A DNA stretch of 64,000 nucleotides from Aurantiochytrium sp. KH105. Lineage: Eukaryota; Sar; Bigyra; Thraustochytrida; Thraustochytriidae. The stretch is taken from the NCBI GenBank assembly GCA_003116975.1, contig BGKB01000174.1:1-64000 (forward strand). The letters run 5' to 3'. Position numbers and translations under genes: made by a program. Position 1 is the stretch's first letter, and the number at the start of each line of letters is the position of its first letter. The notes under the pieces are model-generated. The model did not search any database and had not been told where the DNA came from. It saw only the letters and a list, made by a program, of their open reading frames with translations. Shown piece after piece: positions 31,801-41,037 of the stretch.

Positions 31801-34800
31801 AATTCCCTTGGAAGGCTGCACTCGAAAGCTCGAGAACACGCTGCAGACGTCCACTGGAACCTCAAAGGATTCCACAGTCTCGCCCGTAGCAGGTTCCTTG
31901 ATAAGACAACGGATGTCCTTGTTGTTTCGGAGCTGCGCTTCGTTCTTGGAGCAAAAGCGGAGTGTTAGCTCTGCTTCTTCGTCAGCCTCGAGAACTTGTT
32001 GCATTGGGGTAATCTCGATCAGACTGGCCACCAGACGCTTGCGCATGATAAAGACAAACTCTACAGGGTACTTGCCCGTGTTGCGGAGCTTGAGTTTGCG
32101 CTCTGCCGCCTCGAAAACGCGAAGCATGCCAAAGTCAATGCCTGCAGGAACAGCGTCCTCTTCTTCGTCCCCTTGACGAAAGTCTGGCTGGACCTGAATC
32201 GTGTAAGCCTCTGCGCGGACCGCGACTTGGATACGCGTCTCGGGCTCACCAATCTCTACATCGGTAAAAACGACATCGAGGGTCAAATCGTGAACCGCTG
32301 CCTCTGTGGCATTGAATTGAACGGAAATGGAGCTTGTCTCACCGGGAGCAAGCGTCCCCTCAGAAGGAAATACCGCAAACGCGGGAAAATCCGCGAATGC
32401 CTCAAGGTCGAGTTTCCATGCAACGGGGATTGTCGACGTGTTGGAGACCGTGAAAACGCGCTCTTCCTGTCTGCCCAGCAAGAGGCGACCAAATTCAAGG
32501 GCAGCCTGCTTCTCCTGGGCGTCGTCTCCGCGACTCGCCTCGCCCTCGGTCTGTGCGCTGTCATCGGCGACTTCTTCCTCTTCGACCTCTTCCCATGGTC
32601 CGTGCACGGCAAGCTGCGGCTTTGCTCCGAGACAGGACATGGCGAACTCGTAGACTTCAGGATTGTCCTTGACGCAGCACACGAGCTTGGCGCTTGCGAG
32701 GCTCTCCTCTTGCGGAAAAGCCCACACACGCACATCCTTTGTCTCGCCTGGCTCCAGAGAGATTTCAGACGGCTGAACAACAAAAGGCGTTGCAGCAGAG
32801 TCTTGTGCGTCGATGAAGCTACCATCACCTGCAACAAGGACAAAGCGCACCTCGTGAACAGGGAGAACACCAGAATTGGAGATACGAAAGGTCTCCGCGT
32901 TGCGCATTTGCACCGCAAGATCTTCGTGCTGCATGCATTCCTCGGAATTCTTGCCAACGAGAAGAGGGCCGAACTCGTAAAGTGCCTTGGACATGACATA
33001 CTTTTTCGACACGAGGCGGTGTTCGGGCCGTGCCTTGATTCGATTCATGAAGACGTTTCGTGGATCAGCGCTGATCGTTGGCACCGTGCATACTCCCTTT
33101 GTCAGGACCCAGTACTGTTGATTGCTTCCAACGGCCTGGAAAGAAAGCTGCTGCTCAAAGATTCCTTGTTTGCACGCGTTGAGAATGACTTGCATCTTCA
33201 GCGTGCTTCCCGCAGGGATTACCCAGCGATACGGAGCTCCTGGAACCAAACGAATCGGTGCTTCTGTTACTGACGCCTTCGATTCTTCCATGGTCTCATC
33301 GGTGTCCGATTCTGCAGATTTTTCTGCTTCGTCGGTATCGGGTTCGATCTCTGCAGAGGTGTCGTCGCCATCTGTATCAAGACTCTCCTTGCTCAAAATG
33401 GCCTTGATGCGAAAGGGTCCGCTCGTGGCCGCGGACCGTGGCCGTGTCGTGGGCCGTTCAAGGATCTCGAGTACGCGCTCACCAGGAATCGGGATCCAGT
33501 GCTCGTCCCAATCTGCTGGACGTGGGGTACCAGGCTCTGGAAGCCAGGCTTCAACTCGCTGCGCAGCCGATACAAAGGGGAGACAGTCTTCGCCCAGCAA
33601 GCAAGTCTCAATCCACGCGGGGACATCTTCTGCGCCAGACGCAGCATTCTCTGCGGCGTTCTCTGCTTCGGTACTTTCTTCTTCCTTGGACTCTTCGACG
33701 CTCTCTCCGGCGTCAGTACCAGCCGATGAACGTTTTACAAAGATCGCCTTGAGCGCATCAATATTTGAAAAGAATTCTGCTGACGCGTTAACACCTTCTG
33801 CGTCACTCTCCTTGTGCTCTTCTTCCGCAATGGACTCGAGGTGTGATGCAAGACTGGACTCTTGAACATCCAAAATGACCACGCGAAGCACGTTCTGAGG
33901 CGAGACAAAAGCAGATGCGGACGCCTCGCTGTCGTTTGGTTCATTGTCACTTTCCTTTGACTCTTCCGTACCATCTTCGGTCGACAAGGAAGATGAAGTC
34001 GAAACAGTAGGCACGTTGAATGCGTCCTTGACGGCTCGCGCAAGCTCTTCAAAGGTATTTTCTGATTCCTGTACCGAATACTTGCTCTCGAGTCCAGCGA
34101 GAACAAGGCCATGAGCGCATGCGGGAGACTCAATGACGTGGCGCACGGCAAGTTTTACTTCCGCAATTTCGATAGGACGTGTCTTTTTTGGTGGTTTGCC
34201 GCCCTCGGCAAGCTCGGGGTGCTCGAGACCATAGTGGGCGCTAACTTCGAGCGGGATCTTTCCAGCAGCCGAAGCTTGCTCGACAACTGCATCGAGACCA
34301 AGCACTGGGACACGCCCACCGGCCTTTTCGCCAAGAAGGCTCGCGAGATCAGCTTTCCAAGGCACGTTCGGCGGGGCCAAGAGCAATATGTCCATGGCGA
34401 GCCCACGGTCACGGTAGCTCGGACCGGTAGCAGCTGTCTCGCCCTCGTTAGCTTGAGCATTCTGCAGTGTCTCTGCAACGTCCTCGAGGTCGCCCAGCCC
34501 GGCGTCTTTGACATCACCTTCTGTTGCGTTCGTTTCGGCACCTTCTTCGCTCTGCTCAGGAGTCGAAGCCTCAGCTCCAGTACCGGCTTCCTCTTGCAGC
34601 TCTGCAAACTGCTCGACGATGCTCTGCTGCAGCGGCTCTCCGGCCTTACGTGGCTGCGAGCGCATCTGATTCGCATATCCCATAGAATCTAGAACAGCAG
34701 CCAAAATGGCCTCTTCCTTAACGTGCTGCTCATCAAAGTCTACCGAGTAGACTTCAACGTCGCACTCGGAGACATTTCGAATGCTAAATTCACGCAAGGC

Positions 34801-37800
34801 AAAGTCGCCCTCACTCGGCAACGTAGGACGCATCTCCAAGAGGTCCGAGGTGACATCGAGCTGGATTGCCGTAGCCGCCCCCTTGCACATAATTGCCTGC
34901 GTTCGCGGGTTACTTGCGACCTTGATGGGCAATTTTGACTGGTACGAACGCGGCTCGCGAGGCGTAAAGGTGACCTCAACGTTGCAACGCTCATTCGGCT
35001 GCAAAGTTCCGGACATGGGCACACAAGCGATGGCGCGACTATCGGAGCCGCGCTGGCCGGCCATCTTGTCCAGGTGAATGCCCCAGTCGGCTGGAACGGG
35101 AGATGTGTTTTTAAGCTGGAAGGACATCACCTTGCACTGTCCAATCAAGAGACGACCAAAGTCAAGGACATCCCCGGGCGCGATACTCACCTCTGGCATG
35201 GTGACATTTGCGCGAGCCATGACTTCGAGTGGAGGGCCATTTACAATGTCTAGCGGAATGCTCCACTCGAGTGGACCCAGTGCGGCATCGCGCTTGGCCG
35301 AGAATTGCAATTGAAGCTCTACAGATTCGTTTGGCGCGAGCTTGGACACCTCAGCGGGCTCAAGCGAAAAGGAAGACCCTGAAATGGCTGACTTGGGCAC
35401 AGAAAAGCTGAGAGGCATCTGGGAGGTGTTAAGGATGCGGAACACTTTCTTTCGCGATTTGCCAACCACAACATTGCCAAGTTCAACCACATATCTTGCT
35501 AAAGTGAAAACGTTGTTTTCCGCTGGACCACGTTCGAGGTGTGGCATGGCAATGTTGTCGATGACGCGGTGCAGAAAACGAGCAAAGCGCAGTCGATTCG
35601 CTTCGGCCTCGACTCGAACCTTGGCCATGTCAAAACGCGGGGCACGCTTTGATCCCTTTGTCCGTTTCGATCCCTTGGAACCGCCCGTCGTCTGCGAGCC
35701 GCTGTTTCGATCGGACGAAGAGCTCGTCGACGGGGTCAATGGCTGCGTCGAGGAACGCGCTGGCGCAGATCCAATAGGACGGTCACGTCCAACGCCCATT
35801 CCTCTGGAAGGGCTCGTGGACCCAGCAGGAGCTACCGAGACGGGACGTGCGCCAGTCTTTGTCGCAATGCCCTCGACAAGTCCTGTCGTGGCGTCAATTT
35901 CGGTCGCGCCCGAGGCCTGGAGCAATTCTTCTGCTTCTGCGAGCAGACCAAGCCATTCTTGTACTTCGGGCTGGAGCATCCCGAGCGGGAGATCACCATC
36001 ATTCTCTCCATTGGGGCTGCCAAGTCCTGCCGCGGAAGGCGAGGAGAAGCCATAGGCTCGACTCGGCGCGCTCTGCTTTGCAGCATTTTCGTGAACGACG
36101 AGGGCGAGATCCTCGGCGCGTGGCAAAGATAGGGTCGCAGAGGCGAAGATGCCGCGACCCTTGACAGGAAACGCTAGCGGTTCAAGGTGAGCAATCTCGA
36201 TGCGGACATTTTGCAGGACGAGCTCGGGTACCTTTGGCGAGAATCTGACAATGATTTTCTGCGTATCCTTGGCAAAGATGCGGCCCTCATTTGGCGTGCA
36301 GCTGACGACATCGGGATCTGGAGAGACGATCCGGAAATCAAAGGCAACCTTTCCTGAATTTGCAAGCATCAAAGCTTGCTCCTCTGTAGTATCGTGAATG
36401 AGATCACCAAAGTCAAGACCTTCCTGATCCAAGGTGTAGTGGATCTGCGAAGCCTCACCTTTGAGAGAAACCTCGTACTCGGGACCACCTTCGACTTCAC
36501 AGACTGCTGTGACGTCGAATCTCTGGTTTGCGTGCGCAAAGTAAGAGACCTCGACCTCTTGAGACTCGCCCGGACGGAGGAGGCCTCGAATCGGTCGAAT
36601 ATCAAAGACATCGTTGGGCTCTGGTCTCGAGGCGACGACGTTTTGCAGACCGAGCGGACGCTTCGAGCTTCCTGTAGTACTTGCTCGAGAAGTGCGCCCA
36701 GCATCTTCTTCGAGAAAAGCCCACGAGTACATGGTATCAATCACCGAGGTGTTAGTGATCCGAAAGCGCTGCGTCTTGGATGTATCGTTGAGCAGACAAC
36801 CAAAGTTGAGCTCCGTGTACTCAAAGTCAAGATTCGGGAAATTGATTTGCGCGCGGATATCCCAAACATCCTTTTGCGGATGATTCTGGTGCGTGGCAGT
36901 AAGCTTTCCATGAAGCGTTTGCGTTTTGAGGTCATCGCTCTTGAGGAGTGGATTGAAAAGCACGTTGACCGAGGTCTCTTGCTCGGGATCGAGCGCAATC
37001 TCCCACGTGTCGACAGAAAAGGGCTCGTGCGTCCGAAGAATAAAGTTCAAGGGCAGCTGCGACACGTTTTTGAGTTTGAGCGGGCGCCGCTGCGTCATAT
37101 CCGTACCTGGAGCCATTCTCTCGTCGGGGTTAAAGGTAAAGCAGAACTCAATGACGTCAACAGAGGCATGAAGAAGCGGATTGACAAAGTTTGCCGAGAC
37201 GGCCGCCTGGCAAACGGTGGTAGATTTCTTCTCTTTGCCGACCTTGGTCGAGAGCACGAGGTTTTCGTCAATGTGGCCGCCCACCGCCGACTCACCGCGA
37301 ACGGTAAACATGCAACCCATACGAGGCTTGAGCACCACGGAATCGGGGTACACGACATAGGTTGGCTGGGGTTCCTCTGGAATGCGAATGCGCGCTGCGC
37401 GCTTCTGCACTTCGGGATCCTTGTCGCGTAGGAGACGGTCTTGTTCCATGATGCGTTTCTTTCGCTCCTCAATCTTCTCCTCGAGCGCAAGGTTTGTCCA
37501 CGAGAGAGTCTGCTCTCGGCGGCCGCGGTTCTCGAGCAAGAACTTCTTTTCGTGCACTCGATTGGTAAAGACATTTCCAAAATTGCAAACCTGCAGCTCC
37601 TTGAGCTCTTTGCAAAACATTGTCGTTCCGGTGCCCTTGGCCTTGAGCTGCATCACGATGGACTCGCCCTCTGTGACGACAATGTGGAGCTCGTCTCGGT
37701 GCGTTGATGCGTCATCAGGGCATACAGAAACTGTGCATTCGATGTCCTCGCCAGGGCCGAGACAGCCTTCGGCGCAATCCAAGGTAAATTTTGATTTGGA

Positions 37801-40428
37801 ATCCTTGAGAAAGTTGGCGTACGGAGCCGCAATGAGGGAGCGGTTGTGCATCCTAAAGGATCGTTTCGCCGTCGTCAAGCATGTGACGGTGTCGAAGTCG
37901 ATCTCCAGAGAGGGCTCCACAACGATGCGGGGCCCGCATCCGTGCGCCGCAACATCCACCATGAGAGGTGGCTTGTCGCTGCCTTGGATGCGTACAAGAA
38001 GCGGAAGTGAGAATTTACCCAGCTTTTCGACGCGCATTGTCACATCGACACGATGCTCGCTCATCGGCTCAATGGTACCAATCATTTCACTAGGCTCGTA
38101 GCTTGCAAGCGGAAGCGTCGCTTCGTCTTGGGGAACGATCTCGAAGCGAGCGCGGACGTCCGAGGTGTTGCGCAAAAGAAGCTGACGCGTGTATGGATAC
38201 CGCAGGAAGCAGGGCCCAAACTCGAGGTGGAGATCGCCTTCGCGCGAGCTGTCTGAGCCGCCATAATCCTCTCCGTCAGGAATTACAGCTTGGAATCCAT
38301 CCTGAGGCGCTTCAAGAGGAGCCCCTGCGTGGACGCCGACAGCGGCGACGGCACACTCGGCTTGAATCGGGATTGTACGTTGCGCTTGACCAATGTTGAT
38401 CACATCGATAACAAGATCCATTTGATAGCGCGTCACGGTTCGCGAGGTGAAGGTAAGGGTGACGTTCTGCTCTTGTCCAGCTTCAATTGTGCCTGCACTC
38501 GGCGTGACTACAAACTCCGGCTCGTCAAACTTGCCGTCTCCGGGAACCCGAAGCGCGAACTCCATGGGGATCTCGGAGGTGTTGCTGATGACAAACTCGC
38601 GCGTGTTAGCGAACCCATACGCAATGCGGCCAAAAGCGAACTCGGCAACGTTTACGTCGAATGTGGGTCCAACGACATTGCCTTTGACACGCGCGCGGAG
38701 CTTATCGTTGCTTCCAGTCATAGAAAAGGTGATGATCTCAGAGAAGGCGCCGAGCTTGCCGGAACAAAAGTCAATTTGCAGCTTTTTGGTCTCGCCGACC
38801 TCGAGCGTGCCCATGCTCGGGGAGAAGGTGAGCGCGCTGGCCAGATCCTCACTTGGCGCGTCTAGTAGATACTCGCAGCGGATGTCACCGCGATTTTCAA
38901 TTTCGATGGAATGCGTGTGCTCGGATCCAATGAAGACGGTCCCAAAGTCGACAATGGCTGCCGAGAAGGCAGCTTTAGGACCAATTCCTTGGCCGAGAAT
39001 TTTGAGTGGGATGCGATTTTCGCGGCCAGTGACGGCTAAGCAAGCGATAGAGGCATAGTCGGCTGCGATGAGCGGCGAAAAACTAATGGTGACTTCCTTT
39101 GCGGAGTGCGACCATACCTGGCCAGTGAGGGGCTCAATACGAAAGTTTTCGTCGGCAAAAAGCATTGCGTCGTCCTCCACGGCTCGTCGCAAATGTCTGT
39201 ACTTTTGCTTGAGAAGAATCGGGTTTGCTGTGGCGGCCTCGATGGCTTCAAGGCGGTCAAGTTCCTGGAGAAGCCGCGTTTTTTCGTTGCCGTCCTCGAG
39301 AGCAGTGGCGAAAGACTTCCACTCAAAGTCCACAGGAATGTCCGAGTCGTTGCTAATGAGAACTGTGCACGTGGACATGAGAGAAATGTACGCGGGGTCA
39401 ACCTCTGCAACGGGCTTGTCAATGGACACGTTGATGGACTCTGTCGATCCGTGAACATGAACGTATGATGCTTGGCCATTTTCGTAAGCGACCTCCATCT
39501 CGCCATCGAACTCGGCGCAGTAGTCCGAGTTGAATGTAACTGTGACTTGCACGGATTCATGCATGGCGAGAAAACCCGCGCGCGGACGCACGTCAAAGGG
39601 TTCTGTGGCTCGCAGCGCGAATCGCGTGTCTCGCTCGCCAATGTTGCGAACCAAAAAGGTGCGCTCGTTTTCATGGTTAACGGGGCAGGTTCCAAATCCG
39701 ATTTCATCGGGAAAGTCCATGCAGGCCCAAGGTCCGAGAGCGCTGATTTCGACGAGAAACTTTTCGCGCTCTGTGACGCAAACGAGCTTTTCCCTGTAGT
39801 CTCGCTTCCCGTGCGGCTTGAAGGTGACCTCAAAACTAACTTCCATACCGGGTGCAATTCTATCATTTGCTCGCAGGTTGGGACGCACAGAAAAGTTTGG
39901 CCCATCGAGTGCCTCGACGCGCATTCGGCGCGGAACGCTGTCGTTGTTGCGAAAGTAGAGTGTTTGTCTGTACACGCCGTACTCGGTGTAGTCCTTAAAT
40001 TGCATGTGGAGAGGGTAAGGCTGAAAGATTGGCTCGTCGAGGGGCACCGTACACCCTTCGGCGTTCGGGTCTTTGATAAATTCGACAATTTCTGGTACTG
40101 GAAATCGATTTCTGCGTCCTCCACCGAGACCTTGGTCGCTGGAGGCCGTGCTGAGCTCTTGGGTTAACATGCTAGGCGTAGGCTTGTACAAGTGTGCCTG
40201 GCGCTCCTCCTCGGCAGACATGTACCTCGGGTATTTGATGTGCGGAGGCAACTTGACCTTTTTGGCGGCTTTCTGCTTTTTCATGATGGCGAAGCTGTCA
40301 GAGGTGTTCGCGTCGAGCTCTTCCCGGCTATCGCCATCATGGACGCGCTGCTGCTCTTTGAGACCTGAGGTGGTCATCTTGTCCGCGTGCGACTTTGAGC
40401 GCTCATGCACTTCGACTCGAGATTCCAT
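25813..40428 (-). CDS. HYDIN: HYDIN-like central-pair apparatus protein
   Basis: A 4,871-residue protein from a single uninterrupted 14.6-kb exon. It is built of many repeated immunoglobulin-like ASH/MSP-type modules, seen as recurring patterns such as LDFGxVxxGxxxxRxFxIxNxS and GxLxPGExxxVxVxFxP. In the middle (about residues 2005-2200) lies a diverged adenylate-kinase-like domain (start LAMDILLLAPPNVPWKADLA), which is the hallmark of HYDIN. Its phosphate loop lacks the GxPGxGK glycines, so it is probably inactive. Human HYDIN is about 5,120 residues with the same architecture and forms the C2b projection of the axonemal central pair. Its presence implies motile 9+2 flagella at some life stage. 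Acid- and serine-rich linkers occur near residues 1560-1600 and 2130-2160. The start (MESRVEVHERSKSHADK) is the first in-frame ATG. Confidence 0.93.
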   Translation of the reverse strand: MESRVEVHERSKSHADKMTTSGLKEQQRVHDGDSREELDANTSDSFAIMKKQKAAKKVKLPPHIKYPRYMSAEEERQAHLYKPTPSMLTQELSTASSDQGLGGGRRNRFPVPEIVEFIKDPNAEGCTVPLDEPIFQPYPLHMQFKDYTEYGVYRQTLYFRNNDSVPRRMRVEALDGPNFSVRPNLRANDRIAPGMEVSFEVTFKPHGKRDYREKLVCVTEREKFLVEISALGPWACMDFPDEIGFGTCPVNHENERTFLVRNIGERDTRFALRATEPFDVRPRAGFLAMHESVQVTVTFNSDYCAEFDGEMEVAYENGQASYVHVHGSTESINVSIDKPVAEVDPAYISLMSTCTVLISNDSDIPVDFEWKSFATALEDGNEKTRLLQELDRLEAIEAATANPILLKQKYRHLRRAVEDDAMLFADENFRIEPLTGQVWSHSAKEVTISFSPLIAADYASIACLAVTGRENRIPLKILGQGIGPKAAFSAAIVDFGTVFIGSEHTHSIEIENRGDIRCEYLLDAPSEDLASALTFSPSMGTLEVGETKKLQIDFCSGKLGAFSEIITFSMTGSNDKLRARVKGNVVGPTFDVNVAEFAFGRIAYGFANTREFVISNTSEIPMEFALRVPGDGKFDEPEFVVTPSAGTIEAGQEQNVTLTFTSRTVTRYQMDLVIDVINIGQAQRTIPIQAECAVAAVGVHAGAPLEAPQDGFQAVIPDGEDYGGSDSSREGDLHLEFGPCFLRYPYTRQLLLRNTSDVRARFEIVPQDEATLPLASYEPSEMIGTIEPMSEHRVDVTMRVEKLGKFSLPLLVRIQGSDKPPLMVDVAAHGCGPRIVVEPSLEIDFDTVTCLTTAKRSFRMHNRSLIAAPYANFLKDSKSKFTLDCAEGCLGPGEDIECTVSVCPDDASTHRDELHIVVTEGESIVMQLKAKGTGTTMFCKELKELQVCNFGNVFTNRVHEKKFLLENRGRREQTLSWTNLALEEKIEERKKRIMEQDRLLRDKDPEVQKRAARIRIPEEPQPTYVVYPDSVVLKPRMGCMFTVRGESAVGGHIDENLVLSTKVGKEKKSTTVCQAAVSANFVNPLLHASVDVIEFCFTFNPDERMAPGTDMTQRRPLKLKNVSQLPLNFILRTHEPFSVDTWEIALDPEQETSVNVLFNPLLKSDDLKTQTLHGKLTATHQNHPQKDVWDIRAQINFPNLDFEYTELNFGCLLNDTSKTQRFRITNTSVIDTMYSWAFLEEDAGRTSRASTTGSSKRPLGLQNVVASRPEPNDVFDIRPIRGLLRPGESQEVEVSYFAHANQRFDVTAVCEVEGGPEYEVSLKGEASQIHYTLDQEGLDFGDLIHDTTEEQALMLANSGKVAFDFRIVSPDPDVVSCTPNEGRIFAKDTQKIIVRFSPKVPELVLQNVRIEIAHLEPLAFPVKGRGIFASATLSLPRAEDLALVVHENAAKQSAPSRAYGFSSPSAAGLGSPNGENDGDLPLGMLQPEVQEWLGLLAEAEELLQASGATEIDATTGLVEGIATKTGARPVSVAPAGSTSPSRGMGVGRDRPIGSAPARSSTQPLTPSTSSSSDRNSGSQTTGGSKGSKRTKGSKRAPRFDMAKVRVEAEANRLRFARFLHRVIDNIAMPHLERGPAENNVFTLARYVVELGNVVVGKSRKKVFRILNTSQMPLSFSVPKSAISGSSFSLEPAEVSKLAPNESVELQLQFSAKRDAALGPLEWSIPLDIVNGPPLEVMARANVTMPEVSIAPGDVLDFGRLLIGQCKVMSFQLKNTSPVPADWGIHLDKMAGQRGSDSRAIACVPMSGTLQPNERCNVEVTFTPREPRSYQSKLPIKVASNPRTQAIMCKGAATAIQLDVTSDLLEMRPTLPSEGDFALREFSIRNVSECDVEVYSVDFDEQHVKEEAILAAVLDSMGYANQMRSQPRKAGEPLQQSIVEQFAELQEEAGTGAEASTPEQSEEGAETNATEGDVKDAGLGDLEDVAETLQNAQANEGETAATGPSYRDRGLAMDILLLAPPNVPWKADLASLLGEKAGGRVPVLGLDAVVEQASAAGKIPLEVSAHYGLEHPELAEGGKPPKKTRPIEIAEVKLAVRHVIESPACAHGLVLAGLESKYSVQESENTFEELARAVKDAFNVPTVSTSSSLSTEDGTEESKESDNEPNDSEASASAFVSPQNVLRVVILDVQESSLASHLESIAEEEHKESDAEGVNASAEFFSNIDALKAIFVKRSSAGTDAGESVEESKEEESTEAENAAENAASGAEDVPAWIETCLLGEDCLPFVSAAQRVEAWLPEPGTPRPADWDEHWIPIPGERVLEILERPTTRPRSAATSGPFRIKAILSKESLDTDGDDTSAEIEPDTDEAEKSAESDTDETMEESKASVTEAPIRLVPGAPYRWVIPAGSTLKMQVILNACKQGIFEQQLSFQAVGSNQQYWVLTKGVCTVPTISADPRNVFMNRIKARPEHRLVSKKYVMSKALYEFGPLLVGKNSEECMQHEDLAVQMRNAETFRISNSGVLPVHEVRFVLVAGDGSFIDAQDSAATPFVVQPSEISLEPGETKDVRVWAFPQEESLASAKLVCCVKDNPEVYEFAMSCLGAKPQLAVHGPWEEVEEEEVADDSAQTEGEASRGDDAQEKQAALEFGRLLLGRQEERVFTVSNTSTIPVAWKLDLEAFADFPAFAVFPSEGTLAPGETSSISVQFNATEAAVHDLTLDVVFTDVEIGEPETRIQVAVRAEAYTIQVQPDFRQGDEEEDAVPAGIDFGMLRVFEAAERKLKLRNTGKYPVEFVFIMRKRLVASLIEITPMQQVLEADEEAELTLRFCSKNEAQLRNNKDIRCLIKEPATGETVESFEVPVDVCSVFSSFRVQPSKGIHFGAVKFEATPEKSFEIRNDGLFPFTYEIITTSELADRMQAQHDRIEAALREAEEKASRPQDEEVDAENDTPAETPPAPLPTAAELAAARASVELEELRALATPAQVAGAETLTVGLFDVTPRAGEISPGSSQELCVKFNADGDVLAQEALRILVSGRNPNDGTLMPSEVFELAGESHVPGINTDNYDSIFEEQGVVRSLDPTMHECGVFSKEENIFTFGAVIHTAVPAQGICERFKISNPNKIKAMVSFEVEARNTASEGIFSVHPEHLELPSHEHDFVSVYFKPSAINKYAAKFRALVTDGERKPETHLLEFDLQGEGTLPCLTVVEPSQLSDDAKFQVDLGRTQLRKSRSKEITVRNDGIVPATVRFDMDLHKSISFPLRNSSLTLQPQESRTTSVKFEPSEEGHVSAELLVRVLHNEFELSRFELSGEGYQEDMTFEELPGDADDSLDFGDVSLLPRAAGEKGGEDDGQIDEKVELEAAKSVRFCIKSNVDSVIRFEWDTAAVPQVTFSPSAGHVPPFGRLYIEAAIAASEPVSLTEATASLSMQRIVYGEDAFAAAGGRSISWNSNMTVAKPRSEDEEQNGEGDAAPESDAFQTAPEPAYTVVEGSETKSVAVVCRAEVDTVRYALNEGQETTMHFRSTMMFQSRAFKFPVHNRGRMAMDIAWSIEAANGALRNSHCPFSISPAQARIAADSEQIFVVRFAPLEVEPFEYTAKAQIQNLCADQGELALTLSGMASRPVCHFELESSTYLERRKAPLPGLGPDVSVKVLEFQSLGLRIKNTKRFHVVNPTSMAYEFELVPIGEETSACFKCATSKGLIMPGKRCELSFSFTPTTVDLQESLWEFRIAEQGVSQTLLLVGTVSEPRVELSRKHVNFNSILVGGHSEETVLLENHEDVPFAFDFDSASFRDQENDIMQQLGGTDENTGGAARRARSVLRVEPMSGTVGPKSSLPLTVRFAPQGEKKHNFNLVCHVHRKPDKLSLNVKGEGSAIHDLLVMDATGAAHGAGAEQDASVRSSSGAEIELQHGERNLNELNFGLVHVNDNAKRVVTIRNRGKFSFDYLWTPPVELRDYDESGLLTLSPLRGTVRAGETAKCTFLFNPTREVALDNLRFQCTVAGARKYFVGVSGRGNKPLITFSSAKLDFGPCFVADPGARVPRVEEKTLVITNNETENPVAVDCTWLKTDFLDVVCEPSVLQPGERMEAVVRFSPRQLKMYPATIPFEINGLYTVNVLFSGEGTALHVELENSDDQKLHFGGLRVGQSATKTFALVNRSRRAVRLSLQDTEGRLEQACVRLAPAPGAILTLRPRESCSVTATFSPESRLSAFTVPVHLHVGGAERKLLAITGSCLAVDVKLELSNLSFGAVCESCQLARKIQVENAGDLGARFRWEMGSAARDNFSIFPMEGVLPPHAQLMVDVTFHPANLHADIRGDAKLYVEGNEQGMFPLSLSGSCIPQPEEGVSEVSFETKVRVPQTKSVEIKNPGKTTWMLRPTIHNSSWTGAERLEVPAGGSASYELVYRPLSMTGEVEGGGETKAPHEGSVFFALPTGQSLLFKLVGLASAPDAEDHVERSVAAKQAEAVPLKVENWCRTGQRMVVEIEKLSGPEDHFLRGASSLDIPGAASRDYKLTVIGYTQGRSEAKVTFTNTRTGEFLFYTVALTVEAPKTQETITLETSVRQTVSALIRIENPFFASETQAIFEPEGEKALFEHAKSSTTWWSCTSPTVRVRPVQAFQDCSEGVFEVQYRPLLATASQPEAGDEVTEGFEVHDLVLRSPQLGEYPYKLHLRASPAQTERSLQFRATLGGKHEQVFRFANFCPGATEFSCSVSQPLFFQVGASFKAEAVAHWRGEEVAVAVQFEPQGLGSVRDVLRVTSPDGGEYTCVLYGTCDPPRPQGPFVLEDASQSVSIEFKNVFNEAREFKFITDSDSFSVNGSRSQVVKLEAHKEITLSIKTSSSTSTTGKLLVTCVGQPDLPAWSYYLRAGKAPNSAR

Positions 40429-41037
40429 CGTGGGAGCTTCGAGTGCTTCGGGTCACGAGCGATCACGAAATCGTCAGGCTGCTTAGCGTCACGCGAAGCG
40501 TCGCGCGCGCGCGCGATCAGCACTTCCGCTTCTGCGCGTATCTCTGCCGCCGAGGCGCTACAGCGAAGCGGTCTTTTCTCTCTTTCTCTCTCTCTGTCTC
40601 TCTGTCTCCCTACGTCAAGCTTTTCCCCCTTCCCCACCTTTTTGCCTTGGTCTCTATTGTTTCGCCTTGCGATGAGCCACGCACGATGTGCAGGCAGAGT
40701 GCGAGATCAACGGTCAACTCGCAGCTCGGCACAACCCAATTTCGAAGGGGGTACATCAGAAGTTTATTACGAGCGTTTCAAATAACCGAATCATACGAGA
40801 TACTTAAGCTTCAAAACGAAACATTTCTAAGGTATACCCCCTTTACCGGACAAACTTAGCTTGCAGTAATTATTAATGGCGCGAGCACTCAGCGGAAAGA
40901 AGAGCATTTACATTTGGACGAGGCTCAAAGAACGAGGCCCTCATTTGATCAACCAATTAGCGAAGCAAGCGCGCAAGCAATCAGTCAATGAATCGATCGA
41001 TCAATCGATCGTTTGATCGACGGCGAGAAAGAAAACG
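40429..41037. promoter_or_regulatory. Divergent region between HYDIN and ankyrin-protein genes
   Basis: About 600 bases between divergent starts. It contains a CT-rich tract (40574-40610) upstream of HYDIN, an AT-rich stretch (40740-40890) and palindromic ATCGATCGATCAATCGATCG at 40992-41011, about 30 bases before the ankyrin start. No gene is supported. Confidence 0.4.
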
